Below, piece by piece: positions 58,188 to 64,000 of a DNA stretch of 64,000 bases. Under the pieces are notes generated by a model. It was not told the origin of the DNA. It searched no databases and saw only the letters and a program-made list of their open reading frames with translations. Made by a program: the position numbers and the translations under genes. Every line of letters starts with the position of its first letter. Position 1 is the first letter of the stretch. The stretch comes from Filosporella fistucella (Eukaryota > Ascomycota > Leotiomycetes > Helotiales): assembly GCA_030077755.1 (NCBI GenBank), contig JAQJZZ010000020.1, positions 806,001 to 870,000 of the forward strand, in the 5' to 3' direction.

Positions 58188-59478
58188 TTGGCTCCCTATT
58201 GTCTTGAATTGGTGCTTCGCCGCACCGTGCATATGTACCGGCGTTCGAATTATGGTCACGATAAAAGAATATTCGGTGATGATGGCTGAAGCGCTTTGCT
58301 GTTGATATCTTGATGTAACGGTAGCTAGCATTCTAAATTGAGGACATTGTTGACAGTCGTAATATATCATCTGTACGATGAGCTGTCGTGAAGGATCACC
58401 CATACCATAATTTCATTGCTCTATCAGAAGTTCCTCCCTTGCGATTCCGTGCTGTAAGAAAAGCGACATCTCGGTAGTGGCAACCGCTGCAAATAGTCCG
58501 AAGTTGCCATCACTCATGATCTCTGCACTTCTGCAATGCACACTTATTGCATTGTAGAATATATGAGTTTTAAAATCCCTATTATGAAGCTGGAATAAAG
58601 AACAATACTCCACTAAACTGCCCACAGGTATTTCAATAGCAAGATCCTTACGAGCACCGGGTCATTCACAATGTCACGTGTCTGCCCCCCACAGAATGGA
58701 ACATTCTCTTAAACTTGTCTTTTTCGGACAGACGATCGATCTACCTACAGTACTCTGTAGAAGTAGAGTATTAGTAGGTAGGTAGTTATTGTATCGTCGG
58801 TCTCGCTTGTAGACCTCCTATATGCGTTTTCGCTACTCATGACATTGGTTGATGAGGTCTCCAGTGTCATCGTTGAGAACCCTAACACCAACATACAACG
58901 CCAACACCAACTCTCAGCTTTCTACCACGGAGTGTCATGAGTCAATTGCAGTTTGTTGGTTTTCTAAGAAATCGTCTCGATATAAATCGTAATTCTGTTG
59001 GTACTCTATCTGCTGCTGGTCGCCACGATGCGGGCTTGAAACATCGCGACCCTCCCAACATTTGGAGCTATTTCTGTCCATTCCTAATTCATTGTCACAA
59101 TCGATGCGCAACAACCGCGAGCGATTTTCTTTACACACGCAGCTCAAGCAACACATTTAGTCTATATTAAGTTTCGCCCCAAAGTTTCTCCTTGCCTTGA
59201 GGTCTCTGAAGTTCAAGCAAGTCAACGCAAGCGCAGGAGGTCAGTACCGCCGAGACGAACGCTTGTTTCTTCAGAGGCATGGTCTTGACCGTGAACTACC
59301 AACTGCTTTCGCGCTGTCTGTGGGGGCAATATTTCTCTTTCCTACTTGAATTAGCTCGAGTCCATAACACGATGGCTAGTATATCTACTATATCATCCAA
59401 AGTATCTCATCTTATTTCATGCCACTCTAGCGACCTCTTTATGTATTGAACCTGAGCTCTATTCGCTCTGTTGAAAGT
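58188..59478. other. Intergenic region with hairpin-like promoter element
   Basis: 3' flank of NOP15 and promoter of the DUF3176-like gene. An imperfect inverted repeat lies at about 58733-58797 (CGATCTACCTACAGTACTCT facing AGAGTATTAGTAGGTAGGTA). The frames at 58935-59170 are short and unsupported. Confidence 0.5.
58733..58797. repeat. Imperfect inverted repeat
   Basis: CGATCGATCTACCTACAGTA... (58733) is mirrored by ...AGTAGGTAGGTAGTTATTGT ending at a CG near 58797, with a small loop around TAGAAGT. Pairing is good around CTACCTA/TAGGTAG and ACTCT/AGAGT but interrupted elsewhere. It lies in a promoter-like intergenic region. Confidence 0.55.
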
Positions 59479-61906
59479 ATGTATCCCCCGAATGACAAGA
59501 TTGAACCCCCACTTCGATATGTCTACAAACATAATCGAACGACGAGTGCGCAAACAACGGTTCAATCCCTGTCGATTGTTTCTGGCAAAACCTATGGTGA
59601 TCGTCCAAAGCCATCTCTATTTGATAAACTAGGGGTCTGGAATACGTTCATTATATTTATCGGGACCCTATCCATATTAGGGGCTCTGGGATTCTTGTGG
59701 TTCTTGGTATGCCCGTGTCGATACGGAAAGAGAATTTCCTATAGTCTGAAAGATATAGGCTGACCATTCACAGTGGTCAAGCACTCAGCAAAACTCCTTA
59801 TGGAGATGGCTTGTAATCAGTGGCTACCTCCAGAGATCTGTCACATTGTCATCCGCTAGTCTTCGAACTATTGTTGCATTTCAATCATCCTTGTGCACAT
59901 CCATGATTGCAGGTTCGATCATGGAACTTTCGACAGGATTCAGTATTTCGCACTCAGCATCTCTGTCCATCCAGAGATTCAATGGAGGGCAACCGTTCAA
60001 TCTCTTGAGGCCAAGTCTGAAGGGGCGAACATGGTATTTACTTGTCATAGCAGTCCTGCTGTCAGCAACAACGATTGCATCCTATTTCATATCTACTGGG
60101 CTAGTATCTGACCTCGGAATCGCACCAATAATCGGCAATCCGCAGGTACATAATGCGCCTTATTCACTTTACACCGAGACAATCACGTCAATCACACCAG
60201 GTGAGCCCGATTACACAACTTTCTTACCTTCCATATATCCAGCTTTTGGCGAATACTCCGAGGATCCAGTCAAAAGCGACGGTGTGGACGATACAGGACA
60301 CACTCTTCGAGCTCTCTTACCCATAACTTCTGCCGCAGAGCGCCAGGCAGTAAGCAATTATTCAGGCGTAGGAACGCTCCTCAATAGGTAAGCATTAAGC
60401 CTAGATATCGCAGGACAATTCTCGAGGGTCAATTTCAATTTGCTAATTCAGGAAAGCCACGTCGTATGTGTCAAGCCAACAATCGACGACTTTCGACTTA
60501 TTACTAATCAGGCACATCCATTCGTTACGGGAGGCATTTCCATTGGGAATACAATGCCCGCTGGGCTCGAATACTTCAACTTCATGAATGCCACCATTGA
60601 CAGGATCTCACCTTTTGCGCTTCTCAATTTTTCATGCGTCTTTACTTTCTTTCGAGAGGAAGGGGATTGGCCTATATCGATGTGCATAGCAGGAAATTAT
60701 GGAGAGACTCTGGAGAAAAAAGACGAAGAAACGGGTAATGCTGCTGGACGTTTTACTATCCTTGGACTTAGATCCACTTCACTTCTGTATAGTGGCATCC
60801 TCAACGACCCTCTTTCGTATATACTCCTCAACTACACGGGAGATCCCCAGTATGGCACTGGAGACGCAGTCAGTAGGAATTGGACAGACATTTCAACGAA
60901 TGCTTCTATCTGGAGGGTTTATCGAATGGGGGCTTCACGCGCACCAAAGTTAGAAACCGTTTCGATCACCTATTGTTTCCCACACTTTGCCGCAATTGAC
61001 ACGAATTTTACTCTGCATAGTCCTTTAAATAGGACGGAGCCTTCACTTCGAGGTCGAAAGGAGACAGCGCTTGGCCTCGATGCCACCGATGTACTTTTGC
61101 AGCTCGGTGCAGATGGGTCCAATGCAAATTCAACACTTCGAGGAATACTTCAACTCGAGTACACTAAAAAATATAAAGAGGAAATGAATGACACAAGTAA
61201 TCCCACTGTCCTGGAAGGAACTTACGGATTTGGGATGGTTTACAATATGAGTATAACGGATCCAGTCACAGATTCATGGGCTCTTTGCACTGGTTGTGGA
61301 AGTGGAGACTATATCTTCAGTGGCTCTACTGGAATTAGTCCTGCTCTCTCGTCCATCTTTCAGTCCACTTTGGGCCAGAGCGGAAGTCCAGCAAGAGCTT
61401 TACAAGCTCTGCTCACCACCCTCAGCATGATGCAGTATTATTCTCGGTACGCTTGCCCAGTCGTGAATATCAGTTCCTCACTCACAATGCCATATAGATT
61501 ACAGCAATTTGAGATCAGCGGATCGTACGTCACAAGACTTGTGGAACAGCAATTGCAACCCGTACGCGTTTCAGGTCTCATCGCGGTGACAGTCGGCATT
61601 GCTTTACACGTTGCGCTGGTAATGACTACTGCTACCATATTCTTCTTCCGTACTAGCAAATCATTCATCGGGGAAAGTTGGCACACCGTAGCCCAGCTCC
61701 AGTCACAGGACATCATTCCGATATTGGAGGGAGCCAGTATGATGAAAGATGATGAAGTTGAAGCCTGGCTTGAGACCAGCAGGGTTAAAGATGACAAGAT
61801 GGGCTTAAGAGAGGAAGATGGTGATGAGAGACACGGAGCGCATGTTGTGAGAAATCGCCTCCATCAGCGTCGAGCATATGACCAGGTTGAAGGGAACTTC
61901 TTTTGA
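59479..61906 (+). CDS. DUF3176-like fungal membrane protein
   Basis: A 763-aa protein in three exons (59479-59706, 59774-60387, 60457-61906). A cytosolic N terminus precedes a membrane segment (TFIIFIGTLSILGALGFLWF), a short cytosolic or lumenal stretch and a second hydrophobic region (WYLLVIAVLLSATTIASYFI), then a glycosylated ectodomain of about 450 residues (more than a dozen NxS/T sites), and a C-terminal segment (VSGLIAVTVGIALHVALVMT) with an acidic cytosolic tail. This layout fits fungal DUF3176-type proteins of unknown function. At the second intron the acceptor that keeps frame is GGAAAG (60456), giving GTLLNSHVVCVKPTI; the better-looking CAG 5 bp upstream would shift frame. The start was chosen at the first in-frame ATG. 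Confidence 0.83.
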
Positions 61907-62464
61907 TCCCTTCTGGAAGTTTGTGTCAAGGTCACAAATATTGATTCTGGTATAGATTAATTGGCCACATTCATCAGCTCCAAAATAAGTGAATATGTCT
62001 CGTCCTTCTCGCCCTACTGGCATACTCCAATCTTGCTCCTCCCTTTTGTTCCAACATATCAAGAGAGAATATTACAGAGAGAGGCAGACAAGATAATCTT
62101 ACTAAGACAACCTCGATAGAAAACAAATTCCATTACGCAAAAAGCGACAGAAATAGAGTCTAGCCACCTGCCTACGCCTTTTGTGGGAAAGGGTTGGGCT
62201 CTGGAGCCTGTTCTTCGTCAATTCACAGAAAAGATGCAGAGCTGAACTACCTCAATAGTGAGAATCGGAGACTAGGATAAAATGCTGTCCAACCGGATGG
62301 CGAGGGTAGCGGCTCTATAGAGGCAATCTTAACCCTGAGAATTTAAGGAAGAAATATTTTTGTCGAAGAGGTTACACCAGGAGGCTAGAATTTTTGAAAG
62401 GCATCGTACTGTTGCATAATATGCATATCATATTCGTAAGCTTACGAATTGTACTTCAAGTACC
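61907..62464. other. Intergenic region with an 18-bp perfect palindrome
   Basis: 3' flanks of the DUF3176-like and amine oxidase genes (convergent). ATTCGTAAGCTTACGAAT at 62432-62449 is a perfect palindrome about 15 bp 3' of the amine oxidase stop. Nothing else is supported. Confidence 0.6.
62432..62449. repeat. 18-bp perfect palindrome
   Basis: ATTCGTAAG followed directly by CTTACGAAT. The flanks are AT-rich (CATAATATGCATATCATATT before it). It could be a protein-binding dyad or a small terminator-like hairpin at the 3' end of the amine oxidase transcript. Confidence 0.8.
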
Positions 62465-64000
62465 CTATATCTTAGCTGAGACAGGCACTTTAAGAGAACC
62501 TAATACTTCATCTGCAGCGCGCTCGCCCGACCTAACGGCCCCTTCCATATATCCTCTCCAGACATTCGATGTTTCTGTGCCAGCAAAATGCAACTTCCCA
62601 AAAGACTCCGACAAAGCTCCAGCAAGATCTTTGATACCATTTGGGCCTGGGGGCAATACAGGACATGGACACCCTTGACTCCATGGATCCGCACTCCAGT
62701 CATGGTAAAACACCTCGAGAGGACTTCTCGCCATTTCCGCAACTTCATCTTTCGTTGTGGGCGAGCCACTTTTCTCTGCGCATGCAGGTCCAAACATTTT
62801 GGCTACCTGTTCCAAGACGCTATTCACTCTGATTTCTGGACTCAATTTGATCCATCGCTTTCCTGGCTCAGCGCTGACAAAGCATGTCAGAGTATACTGT
62901 TCATCCGGATCAACGCTGGTATCTCTGATGACAGATATTGGACCTGCAGAGGACTGTGCGAAGCCGCAGAGTCCATAATCTCTCCACCACTGTAGTCAAT
63001 CAGCGCCAATTCCTTACTTTAAATAATGTTGAGTGATTGAAATTTCTTGAAAGGTTGAGCGCTATATCGAGGCACTCGCTGCTACCAAGTTGAAACCAAA
63101 ATAAACAAGAAATCTCATACCGGTTTGGAGTACGTGAGCAACACTTTGAGAGTGTGCCCAAACTTTGCACGCTCGCTCAGGAGCTTCTTAGACTCCGGTA
63201 GTGGTGGATCGAATTCCATCCACTTGTAGGATGGGGTAGGCACTGTCACAATTACTTTCTTGCAATTGAAGCTCAAATTCTCGCCTGCTTCCACGTTAAC
63301 ATGTTCCTTGCTTTGGCTGATCCTTTTGACTGGCGTATTTAGCAATACCGTCTTTGGCTTCAAAGCAGCCGCGAGGTGCTTCGAAAAGCTTTGCGTCCCT
63401 TTAGTCTTGTTAGTATGTGATACATTGGACCTAGTCGTCTTAACTTACCATCTCTCAACCTCAAATACTGTCCTCCATGCTTCTTCTCCCCTCGTGTCAC
63501 AAGTAAACCTCCTGCGGAACGGACGTACCAAAGAAAGTACAATGCACTCAAATCCGAAGCCTCGAGACCGAACATAACGCGACACCATACAGCAACGGCT
63601 GCCTGGGCTGACTTTCCAAAGCCTTCCCGTTTGACAAAGTCTTCCATTGTCTCGCTGTCATATTGAGCAACAGCTTCTGGGTTCCCGTTCGTCGGCGTTC
63701 CAAGGTCAAATTGAAGAGTGAGCTCGTTGATATAATCTCTGACAGCTGCCACATCTTCTTTACCGCCATTAGGGAACTAAAGTCACTCAGTACAAACGCA
63801 GTAGTTATATGCTAAACATGAACTTACAGGTGGAGTGTCTCCATTGGGAAATCGATATGCGGTTCCTTCCTCAAAGAGGATGCATTCTCCCTCAGTATTT
63901 TGCTGCACTGTTTCCAGACCAAATCGGGTCACCATCTCATACATTCGACTTTGGTTAGAATCATTAATCCAAGCGGCACCGACATCTACTTTGCTCCGAA
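62465..64000 (-). CDS. Flavin monoamine oxidase, 3' part (runs off window)
   Basis: The C-terminal portion of a flavin-containing amine oxidase; the 5' end is outside the window. Exons seen: from 64000 to 63828, 63776-63449, 63398-63121 and 62989-62465 (introns 51, 50 and 131 bp). Family segments in order: VDVGAAWINDSNQSRMYEMV, FPNGGKEDVAAVRDYINELT, SALYFLWYVRSAGG, GGQYLRLRDGTQSFSKHLAA, KVIVTVPTPSYKWMEFDPPL, the WRDYGLCGFA substrate-side region, and the FAD-binding end GKLHFAGTETSNVWRGYMEG. These enzymes oxidise amines to aldehydes with H2O2 and ammonia. The last residues, SAKI, loosely resemble a peroxisomal PTS1 signal, but isoleucine is not a usual third residue. The substrate is not predictable. 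Confidence 0.92.

Overview
The window is nuclear DNA from a filamentous ascomycete (Pezizomycotina). The evidence is 28 supported protein genes, most interrupted by short GT-AG introns (42-145 bp), Kozak-like starts (CAAAATGGC, CACAATGGC), and families typical of or confined to filamentous fungi: SUR7/PalI, DUF2855, DUF3176-like, PNGase-A-like, a cysteine-rich Ser/Thr-tailed GPI protein, a secreted cupredoxin and two PI-PLC-X proteins. An SMN orthologue excludes Saccharomyces-type yeasts. Leotiomycetes is my best guess from the overall look of the proteins, but it is not proven here. All exon borders were inferred by hand from splice signals and protein continuity.

Layout. 1-5.5 kb holds no supported gene but has a diverged tandem repeat (about 4.06-4.56 kb) and a possible spliced leader with a short ORF. 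5.5-16 kb is gene dense: a DMT transporter, TAF13, KSH1 (kish), a coiled-coil hypothetical, ribosomal protein uS12/RPS23, a membrane-anchored PNGase A and a 104-aa conserved-looking protein. 16-21.7 kb is a gene desert with a tRNA-like relic and a long imperfect hairpin. 21.7-30.2 kb is mainly cell surface or secretory: two convergent PI-PLC-X proteins (one secreted, one with a GPI-type tail), a SUR7-like protein and a DUF2855 protein. 31.4-36.7 kb has a short RecQ helicase and two unrecognised proteins. 37.9-51 kb is again dense: glutathione reductase, a 64-aa SERF-like protein, a four-helix membrane protein, guanylate kinase, a CDC10-type septin, mitochondrial bL32m, SKI8, a GPI protein and the mitochondrial Holliday-junction resolvase CCE1/YDC2. 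52-64 kb has a cupredoxin, SMN in five small exons, NOP15, a large DUF3176-like membrane protein, and the 3' part of a flavin amine oxidase that runs off the right edge.

The genes do not form a biosynthetic cluster or an obvious defence or selfish system. Most are single-copy housekeeping genes on alternating strands. Several have a mitochondrial link: bL32m and CCE1 clearly, and GLR1 and guanylate kinase through in-frame upstream start codons that add presequence-like N termini. Gene expression machinery is represented by TAF13, SMN, SKI8, NOP15 and RPS23. The most notable points are the SMN gene, which no single long ORF reveals, the dual-start GLR1 and guanylate kinase genes, two genes whose first coding exon is only the ATG, and several unexplained repeats and hairpins in the gene-poor segments.
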